From contig CABJAW010000012.1 in the NCBI GenBank assembly GCA_902363665.1, positions 1-64,000 of the forward strand: 64,000 nt of DNA. Direction: 5' to 3'. Under the pieces are notes generated by a model that was not told the DNA's origin, ran no database searches, and saw only the letters and a list, made by a program, of their open reading frames with translations. Source of the DNA: Lachnospiraceae bacterium (lineage in GTDB: Bacteria > Bacillota > Clostridia > Lachnospirales > Lachnospiraceae). Below are positions 42,879-52,705 of this stretch, in pieces; within the stretch, counting starts at the first letter, position 1, and every line of letters starts with the position of its first letter. Position numbers and translations under genes: made by a program.

Positions 42879-43050
42879 TGTGGATAATGTGGACAGTGTG
42901 GATAAGTGGTTGACAATAACAGGTAAGATGCGCGAAATACCACGAAAAAAGAAGAATTCTGCGTAATGTTATGTAAATCATGATGTCCACAAAAAAATCC
43001 ACACGGGTGTGCATGAAAAATGTGCATAACCGTGTGGATAATGTGGATAA
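42879..43050. promoter_or_regulatory. Cluster of DnaA boxes between murC and the dnaD-dnaC operon
   Basis: TGTGGATAA, the exact complement of the consensus DnaA box TTATCCACA, occurs at 42879-42887, 42897-42905, 43033-43041 and 43042-43050; the last two are tandem. One-mismatch TGTGCATAA (43021) and partial ATCCACA copies (about 42995) lie between. The region also holds the promoter for the dnaD operon, reading leftward. A DnaA-responsive control region or titration site is likely; an origin is possible but unsupported. Confidence 0.75.
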
Positions 43051-44427
43051 CTACATGCCGAGCAGGTTTTCTCCTATTTTTACTACGTCTCCGGCACCCA
43101 TAGTTATCAACAGATCCCCGGGGATACAGTGTTCAAGAAGAAAATTTTCAATTTCGTCGAAAGTTGGGAAATAATAGGCTTCTTTTCCCAGTGCCTCGAG
43201 CTTTTTACGGATATCATCGGAGCTGATTCCGAGTGTATCGGTTTCTCTTGCCGCGTAGATGTCGGCGAGAACGATCTTGTCCGCGTGGGAGAGTGCTTCG
43301 ACAAACTCATCAAGCAGCGCTTTGGTGCGGGTGTAGGTATGCGGCTGGAAGACGCACCAGAGATTCTTGCACGGGATTTTCCGTGCTGCCTGCAGTGTCG
43401 CCCTGATCTCCGTCGGATGGTGCGCGTAATCGTCGATGATCGTCACGCCGCCGATCTCTCCCTTTTTCTGGAAACGGCGGTCGGTACCGTGGAAGCTGAG
43501 CAGTCCTTCTGCCATGACGTCCGCCGCGATTCCGAGCAGATCACCGGCAGCCAGTGCGGAGACTGCGTTTGCTACATTGTGCTCACCCGGAACGGCAAGG
43601 GAGAAGTGTCCGATCAGATTGTCGTCCTTCATCAGATCGAAGCTGCCGCAGCCGATTGAATCATACGTTACGTTTGTTGCCTGATAATCGCCCTTTCCGA
43701 CACCGAAGGTAACGACGCGGCAGGTCAGTCCCTCTGTGATCTCAGAGCGGTTCGGAATCTCTGCATTCAGGATCAGAGTACCGTCCTTGGGAAGACGCTT
43801 TGCGAACAGATGGAAGGAGAGGCGGATATCATCGAGATCCTTGAAGAAGTCGAGATGGTCTGCATCGATGTTCAGGATGATCGCGATCTTCGGATACAGC
43901 GACAGGAAGCTGTTCGTATACTCACAGGCTTCTGTGATGAAGTTCTCAGAGTGGCCGATGCGCACATTTCCGCCGATGGAAGGCAGGATGCCGCCGACCG
44001 AGATAGTCGGATCCATATCTGCGTGCATCAGGATGTGGGAGAGCATGGAGGTCGTTGTCGTCTTTCCATGCGTACCGGAGACGGCGATCGGCATCTCATA
44101 GTTGGTCATAAGCTCACCGAGCAGCTCGGCGCGGGTCAGCATCGGGATATTTTTTGCTTTTACTGCGGCAAATTCCGGGTTGTCCGGATGGATGGCTGCT
44201 GTGTAGACAACGACGTCGATGTCATCGGTGATGTTTGCAGCGGCCTGCGGATAGTGGATCACGGCACCGAGGTTGGTCAGCCAGCGTGTCAGTTCCGACT
44301 GGCGCGCATCCGAACCGGATACGGTAAAGCCGCGGCGCAGCAGGACAGCAGCAAGACCGCTCATGCTGATGCCGCCGATGCCGATGAAATGAATATGTAC
44401 GGGCTGGTCATATTTTATCTGATACAT
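43051..44427 (-). CDS. murC: UDP-N-acetylmuramate-L-alanine ligase
   Basis: A 458-residue Mur ligase adding L-Ala to UDP-MurNAc in peptidoglycan synthesis. The Rossmann start IHFIGIGGISMSGLA binds the UDP-substrate. The P-loop is SGTHGKTTTTSML (about 113-125); CEYTNSFLSLYP and the DDYAHHPTEIRATLQAA segment with the catalytic His follow; C-terminal domain WCVFQPHTYTR. AAAGGAGA precedes the ATG. The stop codon is immediately adjacent to the last DnaA box. Confidence 0.95.
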   Translation of the reverse strand: MYQIKYDQPVHIHFIGIGGISMSGLAAVLLRRGFTVSGSDARQSELTRWLTNLGAVIHYPQAAANITDDIDVVVYTAAIHPDNPEFAAVKAKNIPMLTRAELLGELMTNYEMPIAVSGTHGKTTTTSMLSHILMHADMDPTISVGGILPSIGGNVRIGHSENFITEACEYTNSFLSLYPKIAIILNIDADHLDFFKDLDDIRLSFHLFAKRLPKDGTLILNAEIPNRSEITEGLTCRVVTFGVGKGDYQATNVTYDSIGCGSFDLMKDDNLIGHFSLAVPGEHNVANAVSALAAGDLLGIAADVMAEGLLSFHGTDRRFQKKGEIGGVTIIDDYAHHPTEIRATLQAARKIPCKNLWCVFQPHTYTRTKALLDEFVEALSHADKIVLADIYAARETDTLGISSDDIRKKLEALGKEAYYFPTFDEIENFLLEHCIPGDLLITMGAGDVVKIGENLLGM

Positions 44428-44560
44428 TTTAAAAGTCTCCTTTAATAAATTTGACGAGAATTACTGTTTTTCGTTCTCATTATACACTTCTGCGGGAAAA
44501 TTGCCAACCATATTATAATATGTAGAATATAACGGTTCGAAGCCAGGCAGAATTTTATCG

Positions 44561-44653
44561 AGTCAAGCAAGAACCCTGCTTCAATTGCGCGGAGCAATAA
44601 GCAGTGGGTGGGGGCTTGCTTGTATCATAAGTGAGGTACCTCACTCATGATAT
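44561..44653 (+). repeat. About 90-bp palindromic intergenic repeat, copy 1
   Basis: CAAGCAAGAACCCTGCTTC, AATTGCGCGGAGCAATAAGC, AGTGGGTGGGGGCTTGCTTG, then an imperfect hairpin around GTGAGGTACCTCAC. The reverse complement of 57599-57692 matches it closely, including the terminal hairpin but with a different stem sequence. This is a REP/MITE-like element. Confidence 0.7.
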
Positions 44654-44656
44654 AGG

Positions 44657-44691
44657 TTATGGTAACTGTTCAGAGCCAACCTTCAAAATGC
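44657..44691. repeat. 35-bp dispersed intergenic repeat, copy B
   Basis: TTATGGTAACTGTTCAGA, GCC, AACCTTCAAAATGC; two mismatches from 38973-39007. It abuts the palindromic repeat on its left. Confidence 0.7.
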
Positions 44692-44949
44692 TCAACGATT
44701 TGAAGACTGCCCCAGAACAGCTGCATAGAATTATCGTGCAGAATAGTGAAAAGAACCGCACAAACACAAGTGTTTTACCGTCTCGATGTACAGAAATAAA
44801 AAAGAGGGATGGTAAAAATTCACAAAAAATATAGGAATTTCAAGGAGATAATCGCGCATAAATGATAGCCCTTATTTTCGACAAATTCGGTAAGTTGAGC
44901 TATTTATAGCAAAAAGAGTCTCGAAGCAAAGAAAAAATTGTAAAAAATG

Positions 44950-44978
44950 TTCACTATTCACAGGACATGTGATATAAT
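44950..44978 (+). promoter_or_regulatory. Promoter of glgC-glgD
   Basis: TTCACT (44950-44955), a 17-bp spacer and TGA-TATAAT (-10 at 44973-44978, with an extended TG). The predicted leader is about 170 nt and contains the stem at 45008-45035. Confidence 0.65.
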
Positions 44979-45156
44979 ACTTAAAATCGTAGTTACTGTT
45001 CAGTGGTCAAAGCAGATACGTAATACACTGCTTTGGTTAAGCAGAAATATTATGACGATTTTACAGCCTGACAGCTATGTGAGGGCAGCATGGCAAAGCA
45101 GAGGCAGGACTCTTTGTGTGACTGGCTGTTTGAGACTGAGTTAAAGAGGTGATTAT

Positions 45157-46431
45157 GTGATAAAGAAAGAAATGATAGCAATGCTTCTGGCCGGGGGACA
45201 GGGAAGCCGGCTTGGCGTTCTGACTTCGAAGGTGGCCAAACCGGCGGTTGCGTTCGGCGGTAAATACCGGATCATCGATTTCCCGCTGAGCAACTGCATC
45301 AATTCCGGAATCGATACAGTTGGTGTGCTGACACAGTATCAGCCGCTTCGTCTGAATACACATATCGGGATCGGTATTCCGTGGGATCTGGATAAAAATG
45401 TCGGTGGCGTTACGGTGCTTCCGCCCTATGAGAAGGTGGGAAAGACGGAGTGGTATACCGGTACCGCAAATGCTATTTACCAGAATCTTGCATACATGGA
45501 ATCCTTCAATCCGGACTATGTGCTGATTCTTTCCGGTGACCACATTTACAAGATGGATTATGAGGTCATGCTGGATTACCACAAAGCGCACAATGCGGAT
45601 GTGAGCATTGCCGTGATGCCGGTGCCGCAGGAAGAGGCGAGCCGTTTCGGTATCGTGGTAACGGACGGAACGGGACGTATCACGGAGTTCCAGGAGAAAC
45701 CGGAGCATCCGAAGAGCAATCTCGCATCGATGGGAATTTATATATTCAGCTGGAAAGCGCTGAAGGAAGCACTTGTGACCCTTTCCGAGCAGAGCAACTG
45801 CGACTTTGGCAAACATGTCATTCCGTACTGTCATGAAAAGGGCGAACGGCTCGTTGCGTATGAGTACAACGGATACTGGAAGGATGTCGGAACACTCGGA
45901 TCCTACTGGGAAGCAAATATGGAGCTGATCGATATCATTCCGGAGTTCAACCTGTATGAGGAGTTCTGGAAAATCTATACGAAAAATGATATCCTTCCGC
46001 CGCAGTATATTTCTGAGGAAGCGGTACTTGACCGCTGCCTGATCGGCGACGGCACGGAGATTTATGGAGAAGTGCACAATTCTATCATCGGATGCGGCGT
46101 TGTGATCGAGGAGGGTGCGGTCGTGCGTGACTCTATTGTCATGCAGAATGCGGTGATCCATGCCGGAGCGGTGATTGATAAAGCGATCATTGCCGAGCAG
46201 GCTGAGATCGGTGAGCATGCTCAGCTTGGCGTCGGCGGGGAGGTACCGAATAAAGTAAAACCGGCGATCTATTCCTTTGGTCTTACCGTAATCGGTGAAA
46301 AGGCGGTTGTGCCGCCGGATGTGAAGATCGGGAAAAATACGGCGGTCACTGGCGTGACGGTGCCGGAGGATTATCCGGATGGCCTGCTTGCAGGCGGAGA
46401 GATCTTAGATAAGGCAGGTGATGTGGAATGA
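45157..46431 (+). CDS. glgC: Glucose-1-phosphate adenylyltransferase
   Basis: A 424-residue ADP-glucose pyrophosphorylase, the committed step of glycogen synthesis. The nucleotidyltransferase domain has [20 protein letters not shown] and [29 protein letters not shown] and [10 protein letters not shown] carry the catalytic Asp; [11 protein letters not shown] binds glucose-1-phosphate. The C-terminal left-handed beta-helix is visible as hexapeptide-like repeats (EDGVVI-type: [20 protein letters not shown]). Start is GTG 45157 after AAAGAGGTG. It overlaps glgD by 4 bp. Confidence 0.95.
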   Translation: MIKKEMIAMLLAGGQGSRLGVLTSKVAKPAVAFGGKYRIIDFPLSNCINSGIDTVGVLTQYQPLRLNTHIGIGIPWDLDKNVGGVTVLPPYEKVGKTEWYTGTANAIYQNLAYMESFNPDYVLILSGDHIYKMDYEVMLDYHKAHNADVSIAVMPVPQEEASRFGIVVTDGTGRITEFQEKPEHPKSNLASMGIYIFSWKALKEALVTLSEQSNCDFGKHVIPYCHEKGERLVAYEYNGYWKDVGTLGSYWEANMELIDIIPEFNLYEEFWKIYTKNDILPPQYISEEAVLDRCLIGDGTEIYGEVHNSIIGCGVVIEEGAVVRDSIVMQNAVIHAGAVIDKAIIAEQAEIGEHAQLGVGGEVPNKVKPAIYSFGLTVIGEKAVVPPDVKIGKNTAVTGVTVPEDYPDGLLAGGEILDKAGDVE

Positions 46432-47546
46432 GAGCGGTAGGTATGATTCTGGCCGGCGGCAACAGCTACCGGATGAAAGAGCTTTCCAACAAGCGTGCGA
46501 TTGCGGCGATGCCGATCGCGGGAAGCTTCCGAAGCATTGACTTTGCATTGAGCAGCATGTCCAATTCCGGAATTCAAAAGGTGGCGGTGCTGACACAGTA
46601 CAATTCCAGATCACTAAACCAGCACCTGAGTTCCTCAAAGTGGTGGGATTTTGGAAGAAAACAGGGCGGACTGTTCGTATTTCCGCCGATGGTCACCTCG
46701 GATAATGATTTCTGGTACCGCGGCACCGCCGATGCAATCCATCAGAACCTGGATTTCTTAAAGCAGTGCCATGAGCCTTACGTAGTGATCGCGTCGGGTG
46801 ACTGCATTTATAAACTGGACTATGCGAAAGTGCTTGAGTACCACATCGCGAAGAAAGCGGACATTACCGTGGTATGTAAAGAAGTTCCGGCGACAGAAGA
46901 TCTGACGAGATTTGGTATTTTGAAAATGAACAGTGACAACCGGATTGTGCAGTTTGATGAAAAGCCGATGGCGGCGGCATCGCATACGATCTCCTGCGGC
47001 ATCTATGTCATTCGCAGACGGCAGCTGATCGAGCTGATCGAGAAATCGATCGAGGAGGGACGGCATGATTTTGTAAGGGATGTGCTGATCCGTTACAAAG
47101 ATGTTAAACGCATTTATGGCTATCATCTGGACAGCTACTGGAGCAACATCGCATCGGTAGAGTCCTATTATAAGACAAATATGGATTTTCTGAAGCGGGA
47201 AGTGAGAGATTACTTCTTCCGCGAGTATCCGGACGTCCATTCGAAGGTGGATGATAATCCGCCGGCGAAGTACAATCCGGGCTGTGAGGTGAAAAACAGC
47301 CTGATCGCAAACGGCACGATCGTAAATGGCTATGTGGAGAATTCTGTGATCTTCAAAAAGGTTTTTGTCGGTGAAAACTGCGTCATAAAGAATTCCATTG
47401 TTTTGAATGACGTATATCTTGGAGATAATGTATACCTTGAAAACTGTATCGTGGAGAGCCGTGACACTATCCGTGCAAACTCCCGCTATGTGGGAGAGGA
47501 TGGAATCCGGATCGTACTGGAATCAAACGAGAGATACGTTTTGTAA
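46428..47546 (+). CDS. glgD: GlgD, regulatory/second subunit of ADP-glucose pyrophosphorylase
   Basis: A 372-residue homologue of GlgC that in Firmicutes joins GlgC to form a more active heteromer. The N-terminal domain starts [20 protein letters not shown], lacking the standard GGxGxRL loop, which fits a non-catalytic or modulating role. [23 protein letters not shown] and FDEKPMAAA are present, and a shortened beta-helix ends the protein. It is translationally coupled to glgC. Confidence 0.93.
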   Translation: MRAVGMILAGGNSYRMKELSNKRAIAAMPIAGSFRSIDFALSSMSNSGIQKVAVLTQYNSRSLNQHLSSSKWWDFGRKQGGLFVFPPMVTSDNDFWYRGTADAIHQNLDFLKQCHEPYVVIASGDCIYKLDYAKVLEYHIAKKADITVVCKEVPATEDLTRFGILKMNSDNRIVQFDEKPMAAASHTISCGIYVIRRRQLIELIEKSIEEGRHDFVRDVLIRYKDVKRIYGYHLDSYWSNIASVESYYKTNMDFLKREVRDYFFREYPDVHSKVDDNPPAKYNPGCEVKNSLIANGTIVNGYVENSVIFKKVFVGENCVIKNSIVLNDVYLGDNVYLENCIVESRDTIRANSRYVGEDGIRIVLESNERYVL

Positions 47547-47700
47547 TGGGTGTACGACGGAAGCCTTTCCTGTAAAATCAAGCACAAAAAGACTTTTGTC
47601 GTACATCAAAACGGGGGGACGGATGCGGCGGCCGATGGCTGCCGTGTTCCGGAAAGAGAAAAGATTACTGTAGAAAAAAGGAACCACGGGGGAAAGATGT

Positions 47701-47985
47701 ATGACGATAACCGACGTTAGAGTTAGGAAAGTTGCGAAGGATGGAAAAATGAAAGCAGTAGTGTCCATCACATTGGATGAGGCGTTTGTGGTGCATGATA
47801 TCAAAGTAATAGAAGGCGAGAAGGGGCTTTTTATTGCGATGCCAAGCCGCAAGACGGCAGACGGCGAGTACCGCGATATCGCGCATCCGATCAATTCGCA
47901 GACACGGGAAGTCATCCAGAATACAATTTTGGAGGCATACGGGAAAGCGGCAAACCTTCCGGAGGAAGAAGACATCACAGGTTAG
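47701..47985 (+). CDS. spoVG: SpoVG septation/regulatory protein
   Basis: A 94-residue RNA/DNA-binding regulator. It has the whole family signature: [64 protein letters not shown]. It affects asymmetric division in sporulation and many other genes in Firmicutes. It stands alone 154 bp after glgD with GGGGGAAAG before the ATG, and it ends at a strong terminator shared with the opposing plsC. Confidence 0.95.
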   Translation: MTITDVRVRKVAKDGKMKAVVSITLDEAFVVHDIKVIEGEKGLFIAMPSRKTADGEYRDIAHPINSQTREVIQNTILEAYGKAANLPEEEDITG

Positions 47986-48021
47986 GCATCATGGAAACTC
48001 CGTAATAACGAGGCAAATGAA

Positions 48022-48070
48022 AAAGGGCGCTGTACACAAAACTGGTCTTGTGTACAACGCCTTTCCTTTT
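48022..48070. terminator. Bidirectional terminator between spoVG and plsC
   Basis: AAAGGGCG-C-TGTACACAA, 8-base loop, TTGTGTACA-A-CGCCTTT: a stem of about 16 bp flanked by A-rich and T-rich runs, suited to both convergent genes. Confidence 0.85.
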
Positions 48071-48071
48071 G

Positions 48072-48803
48072 TTACTCGTTCTTTTTCAGTGTCTCCACCA
48101 TGAGCTCACGCACATATTTTCCGATAAATTTTTGCTCTTCTTTGGAGAGCTCTTTTGGATAAATCGGTTTTCCATATTCGATCGTGACAGAAACCGGTGT
48201 GATGCGTGGGATGTGATCTTCAAAAATCTCGGACGAATGATTGATGCAGACCGGGATGATCGGGCATCCGGTCTTCGTTGCGATCTTGAAGGAACCATCA
48301 TGGAACGGAAGCAGCTCCAGCTCGGAGCTGCCTCTGCCGCGTGTGCCCTCAGGGAAGATCATGATCGAAATTCCGTTTTTGACATAATCAATCGCCGTGA
48401 GGATCGTCTTCAGACCGGCCTTGATATCGGTGCGGTCGAGAAAAAGACAGTAGAGAAATTTCATCCAGCGGGATAAAAGCGGAATCTTCAGCATTTCCTT
48501 TTTGGCAACGTATCCGGTCAGACCCGGGCAGCGTGCATAGGTGAGCACGATGTCAAAGTAGCTTCGGTGGTTGCCAATGTAAAGCACCGGCTGATCTTTT
48601 GGAACATTTTCCTCGCCGATCACGGTAAGCTTTACGCCGGAGAGAAAGATCACGACTTTAAACGCCTCCTGGACAATCCGCAGCGAGCTGATATCGCGCA
48701 CCCGCGGATTGAATTTTCCGATGATCCATTCGATCAGGAAGACCGGGATCGAGAGGAGAAAAAATACGATCAGAAAAACTGCGATCAAAAAAACACGAAT
48801 CAT
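48072..48803 (-). CDS. plsC: 1-acyl-sn-glycerol-3-phosphate acyltransferase
   Basis: A 243-residue membrane enzyme forming phosphatidic acid. An N-terminal hydrophobic helix (about 3-25) precedes the acyltransferase domain. It has the NHxxxxD motif as NHRSYFD (about 79-85), VAKKEMLKIPLLSRWM, and FPEGTRGRG, with VSVTIEYGKPI near the end. CGGAGGGG precedes the ATG. It lies 22 bp after malQ on the same strand, so both may share a transcript. Confidence 0.92.
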   Translation of the reverse strand: MIRVFLIAVFLIVFFLLSIPVFLIEWIIGKFNPRVRDISSLRIVQEAFKVVIFLSGVKLTVIGEENVPKDQPVLYIGNHRSYFDIVLTYARCPGLTGYVAKKEMLKIPLLSRWMKFLYCLFLDRTDIKAGLKTILTAIDYVKNGISIMIFPEGTRGRGSSELELLPFHDGSFKIATKTGCPIIPVCINHSSEIFEDHIPRITPVSVTIEYGKPIYPKELSKEEQKFIGKYVRELMVETLKKNE

Positions 48804-48825
48804 AAACCCCTCCGTTTACTGGCTG

Positions 48826-50400
48826 TCAGACCGTATAATCTTCAGGACCAAGCGGGCAGCGGCCAAAGAGCCTGGTTGTCTTTAACAGCCAGTTTTTGCG
48901 CTCCTGCGTGAGGTCTTCTTTTACATAACGAAACGCCCAGTTGGCGGCGGCTACTCCCGGTGTGTTCATGCGTGCATCGCTTCCCATCAGACAGAGATCC
49001 TGAATCGGGAAGATAGCATATTTAGCGATCGAAGCCATGCAGAAGCGGATGAAATCCAGGCTGACCATATTTCCGTCGGTATTTCCGTAGCGGCGGACGC
49101 GGTCACGGATGACCTCCGGCTGCTGCGCATACCAGCCCATTGTCGTGTCGTTGTCATGCGTACCCGTGTAGCAGATGCAGTTCGGGCTGGTGTAGAAATG
49201 CGGCACATAGTTTTTGTCGTTCAGATCGCCGAAGCCGAACTGAAGCACTTTCATGCCAGGGAAGCCCAGACTGTCGCGCAGGTGTTCTACCTCCGGCGTG
49301 ATGATGCCAAGATCCTCGGTAAAGATTGGAAGATTGCTGCCGAGCGCTTTTTCGATGGCATGGAAGAGATCTTCGCACGGACCTTTGACCCATTTGCCAT
49401 TGATGGCAGTTTCTTCTTCAGCCGGAACGGACCAGTAAGCCTCAAAGCCGCGGAAATGGTCGATCCGCAGGTAATCGGTCAGAGTCAGCTGACGGCGGAT
49501 ACGGTCGATCCACCATTTGTAACCAGTTGTTTTGTGGTAATCCCAGTCATAGAGCGGGTTGCCCCACAGCTGTCCGGTAGCGCTGAAATAATCTGGCGGC
49601 ACTCCGGCTACGCTGGTCGGGTAGCCCTTCGTATCGAGCTGGAACAGCTTCTTGTTTGCCCAGACATCGGTGCTGTCGAGTGCGACGAAGATCGGGATAT
49701 CACCGATGATCTGGATGCCTTTTTCATGAGCATAGTCGCGCAGTGCGATCCACTGCTTCTGAAAGATAAACTGGATGAAGCGATAGTAACCGATCTCTTT
49801 TTCCAGCTTTTCCGTGTACGCCTTTTTCGTCTTGTCGGTCGGATTTAAGATATCCTTTTCCCAGTCAAGCCAGCAGCGGCCTTCATGGTAGTCCTTGCAG
49901 GCCATGAAAAGTGTATAGTCATCGAGCCAGTAGCTCTCCTCCTGGCAGAACAGCTCGAATTCCTCAAGCATGGTCTTATCCGGCGTGTGGGTGAAGGATC
50001 TCCAGGCCTTTTTCAGAAGCTTTGTCTTAAACTCGATCGCAGGACCGTAATCGACCTTGCGCGGGTCAAAATTCTGAGGGCCTTCTTCGTCAATGTCCTG
50101 TTTTGTCAGCAGATTTGCTTTGATCAGCAGATCCGGGCTGATGATCAGCGGCTGTCCGGCAAATGCGGAAAAACCCTGATACGGGGAATCGCCGAAGCCG
50201 GTCGGGCCAAGCGGCAGCACCTGCCACAGTGTCTGGCCGGACCCGGCAAGAAAATCAATGAAATCGTAAGCACCCGGACCGAGATCACCGATGCCGTACG
50301 GGGACGGGAAAGAGGTCGGATGGACCAGGATGCCCGACATGCGTACCGGTTCTTCTTTTTTGATCTGCTCCGGTTCTGTTTGTGCAAGTTTGGTATTCAT
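48826..50400 (-). CDS. malQ: 4-alpha-glucanotransferase (amylomaltase)
   Basis: A 524-residue GH77 enzyme that moves alpha-1,4-glucan chains in maltodextrin and glycogen metabolism. Markers: SGILVHPTSFPSPYGIGDLG start, GSGQTLWQVLPLGPTGFGDS, PYQGFSAFAG, GDIPIFVALDSTDVWAN, the nucleophile Asp in YLRIDHFRGFEAYW, the acid/base Glu in FTEDLGIITPEV and CYTGTHDNDT. RBS GGAGAT is present. Its position near glgCD fits a storage-glucan role. Confidence 0.95.
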   Translation of the reverse strand: MNTKLAQTEPEQIKKEEPVRMSGILVHPTSFPSPYGIGDLGPGAYDFIDFLAGSGQTLWQVLPLGPTGFGDSPYQGFSAFAGQPLIISPDLLIKANLLTKQDIDEEGPQNFDPRKVDYGPAIEFKTKLLKKAWRSFTHTPDKTMLEEFELFCQEESYWLDDYTLFMACKDYHEGRCWLDWEKDILNPTDKTKKAYTEKLEKEIGYYRFIQFIFQKQWIALRDYAHEKGIQIIGDIPIFVALDSTDVWANKKLFQLDTKGYPTSVAGVPPDYFSATGQLWGNPLYDWDYHKTTGYKWWIDRIRRQLTLTDYLRIDHFRGFEAYWSVPAEEETAINGKWVKGPCEDLFHAIEKALGSNLPIFTEDLGIITPEVEHLRDSLGFPGMKVLQFGFGDLNDKNYVPHFYTSPNCICYTGTHDNDTTMGWYAQQPEVIRDRVRRYGNTDGNMVSLDFIRFCMASIAKYAIFPIQDLCLMGSDARMNTPGVAAANWAFRYVKEDLTQERKNWLLKTTRLFGRCPLGPEDYTV

Positions 50401-50544
50401 AAGGTATCTCCTTTATCAGTAATAGGTCACTTTGCTAATTATAGCTAATTTTCACAAAGAAAACAATAAAAATGTTTGTGGAATTGGTATTTTTTTGGAA
50501 CGGCGCTAATAATCATAATAGAAAGTACAAAGGCAGGGACAGCG

Positions 50545-50952
50545 ATGAAAAAAGGAACGTGCTGGCTTTTGTGTCTGGTTTTTCTGCTGACACTTTGTGG
50601 CTGCGGCACTTCGGGGGGCGGTATGGGAGAACGGGCAGATGTGGAATTTACCGTAGTGTCGGTGGAAGAGGTGCCGCAGGAGCTTTCGGAGATTCTGGAA
50701 AAGAATAAGGCGCGGGAGATACGGATGACGTATCAGGACGGGGAGGAGCTGTATCTGATACGTGGGTACGGAGAACAGAAGACGGGGGGGTACAGCATTT
50801 CGGTGGTGGAGTGCAGTGAGGATGAGGAGAATCTGTATTTTCTGACGCAGCTGATCGGGCCGGAGGATCCGGAAGGTCTTTCGGAAGATCCGTCGTATCC
50901 ATATCTGGTGGCAAAGACGGCACGGACGGACAAAAATGTGGAGATTGACTGA
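50545..50952 (+). CDS. Predicted lipoprotein with PrcB-like C-terminal domain
   Basis: A 135-residue secreted lipoprotein. The signal peptide MKKGTCWLLCLVFLLTL is followed by lipobox L-C-G-C (Cys at about residue 20). The mature part resembles the PrcB C-terminal domain: LYLIRGYGEQKTGGYSISVV, then FLTQLIGPEDPEG and PYLVAKTA. In other bacteria PrcB aids a surface protease, but many stand-alone copies have no known role. The ATG at 50545 is chosen because it begins a proper signal peptide; the open frame extends further upstream. It precedes sipL by about 110 bp. Confidence 0.78.
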   Translation: MKKGTCWLLCLVFLLTLCGCGTSGGGMGERADVEFTVVSVEEVPQELSEILEKNKAREIRMTYQDGEELYLIRGYGEQKTGGYSISVVECSEDEENLYFLTQLIGPEDPEGLSEDPSYPYLVAKTARTDKNVEID

Positions 50953-51060
50953 GCGGGCTGTTCGAATCAGAACTGTTTTCCTGCGAGGTGAAAGGGCAGG
51001 AACTGGTAACATGGCAGCTTCTGGCATTGATTGCGGCAGATTGGAAAGGAGTGTGTTTTT

Positions 51061-52641
51061 ATGGAGCTTCTGATGAAAAATATTCATATGTGCAGGCAGG
51101 GAAAGCAGGCAGGACTTCCGGTGACGCTGGAAGAGGATTTCAATGTCCCAGATGTCAGGCCGGACGTGGAGCAGATCATCCAGAGCAAAGAGCGCATTGT
51201 GGTGGAGCAGACCCGTGCAGAGAACGGAAAGGTGGTCACAGCCGGGTTTCTGGAAGTGAGCATTTTGTATATGGATGATACGAAAGACCGTCAGCTGCAT
51301 CGATTGGATACAAAACTTCCGTTCGACGAGCGTATTGCAATGGAGGGGCTGGAGCAGGGGGAGACGGTGCGTCTGTCGTGCACGGCAGAGGATGTGAATG
51401 TGGCGCTGATCAATTCCAGAAAGCTGTCAGTGCGTGCGGTACTGGGGTTTGAGGCTTCCGTGGAGGAAATTTATGATATGTCCGCGGCAGCGGATATCCG
51501 AAGCGATGTGCTGGTGATAAAGCAGCGCAGAAAGCTGGAGATGATGCAGATTGAAGTGCAGAAAAAGGATATCCTGCGTCTGAAAGAAGAGGCGGTGATT
51601 CCTTCCGGCAAGCCGAATATCCGGGAAATCCTGTGGGAAAATATCCAGCTGCGCAGCTGCCGGGCGGTACAGCGCCAGGAGAAGCTTTCAGTGCAGGGAA
51701 AATTATTTATGTTCGTTTTGTATCGTGGGGACGATGAGACGGGAAGTATGCAGTGGAGCGAGCAGGTACTTCCGTTTGAGGGGGAGCTGGAGTGCGGCGG
51801 CTGCAGCGAGGAAATGATTCAGGATATTGATATGTCGCTTGCGCAGGTTGAACTGCAGGCGCGGGAGGACACGGACGGAGAACTGCGCCTTCTTCACATG
51901 GAGGGGGTGATCGAGCTGGAGATCCGTCTTTACCGAAACGAGGAGGCAGAGATTCTGGAGGACCTTTACTCGCCGCAGAAGAAGCTGATCCCGGCTGTAT
52001 CGGAGGAGGAGTATGAAAGTCTTCTGATGAAAAATGCATCGAGGTGCAAAGCCTCCGGCAAAATCCGTATTCAGGGCACAAAGCCGAGGATCCTGCAGAT
52101 CTGTCACGCGGGCGGCAGTGTAAAGATCGACAAAACAGAGATTGAAAAAGACGGAATCCGAATCGAGGGGGCTGTGCCGGTGTCGATTCTGTACATTTCG
52201 GCTGAGGATTCCATGCCATTTGCGGTGCTGGACGGCGTGCTTCCGTTTACGCATTTTGCGGAAGTACCGGGCATCGATGCGGGCTGCCGTTTTACGCTTC
52301 GGACTGCGATCGACCAGCTTTCGGCAACGATGGCAGACAGTGAGGAGATCGAGGTGAAATTTACGGCAAATCTCGACCTGCTGGTGATCCGGCCGCAGAG
52401 GCAGACATGTATCTGTGAGGTTGAGGAGGAGGATTACGATCCGCAGGAGCTGGCTGCAGTGCCGGGCATTACCGGATACATTGTGCAGGAAGGCGATACC
52501 CTCTGGAAAATCGCACGCAGCTACTTCCTGACACCGGAGCAGATCGTGAAAATGAACCAGCTGGAGAGCGGGGAAATTAAAAAGGGAGACCGGCTGATTT
52601 TGATGAAAAATATCAGTGGCTGTTCATTGACAGAAGCATGA
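51061..52641 (+). CDS. sipL: SipL-like spore coat morphogenesis protein (SPOCS domains and LysM)
   Basis: A 526-residue protein. SPOCS (DUF3794) modules cover about 1-460, seen in VPDVRPDVEQIIQSKERIVV, a middle module with SGKPNIREILWENIQ, and a third around RCKASGKIRIQGTKP. The C-terminal LysM domain (about 475-520) reads GYIVQEGDTLWKIARSYF, QIVKMN and KKGDRLILM. In Clostridioides difficile SipL binds SpoIVA to attach the coat to the forespore, with the LysM domain needed for the contact. ATG 51061 follows GAAAGGAG; the frame opens 10 codons earlier. Confidence 0.87.
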   Translation: MELLMKNIHMCRQGKQAGLPVTLEEDFNVPDVRPDVEQIIQSKERIVVEQTRAENGKVVTAGFLEVSILYMDDTKDRQLHRLDTKLPFDERIAMEGLEQGETVRLSCTAEDVNVALINSRKLSVRAVLGFEASVEEIYDMSAAADIRSDVLVIKQRRKLEMMQIEVQKKDILRLKEEAVIPSGKPNIREILWENIQLRSCRAVQRQEKLSVQGKLFMFVLYRGDDETGSMQWSEQVLPFEGELECGGCSEEMIQDIDMSLAQVELQAREDTDGELRLLHMEGVIELEIRLYRNEEAEILEDLYSPQKKLIPAVSEEEYESLLMKNASRCKASGKIRIQGTKPRILQICHAGGSVKIDKTEIEKDGIRIEGAVPVSILYISAEDSMPFAVLDGVLPFTHFAEVPGIDAGCRFTLRTAIDQLSATMADSEEIEVKFTANLDLLVIRPQRQTCICEVEEEDYDPQELAAVPGITGYIVQEGDTLWKIARSYFLTPEQIVKMNQLESGEIKKGDRLILMKNISGCSLTEA

Positions 52642-52705
52642 AATCAGAGTAAAATAGAGTAAATTGTATACAAAGTGCATCGAAATACAATATAGGAGTA
52701 CCAAC

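Larger units (their letters stand above)
44428..45156. other. 729-bp gene-free region with two dispersed repeats and the glg promoter
   Basis: This gap holds the murC upstream region (left), a palindromic dispersed repeat at 44561-44653, the 35-bp repeat copy B at 44657-44691, and the promoter and leader of glgCD (44950-45156). Between 44700 and 44940 I see AT-rich sequence without a credible gene. A perfect 8-bp stem CAAAGCAG...CTGCTTTG at 45008-45035 lies near the start of the predicted leader RNA. Confidence 0.6.

Noticed and set aside
42778..43050. Chromosomal replication origin
   Set aside because: DnaA boxes are present, but dnaA, dnaN or rpmH are not adjacent and no clear unwinding element is seen; treated as a DnaA-regulated region instead.
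45061..46218. 385-codon open frame on the minus strand
   Set aside because: Antisense to glgC and its leader; composition typical of a shadow frame with no motifs.
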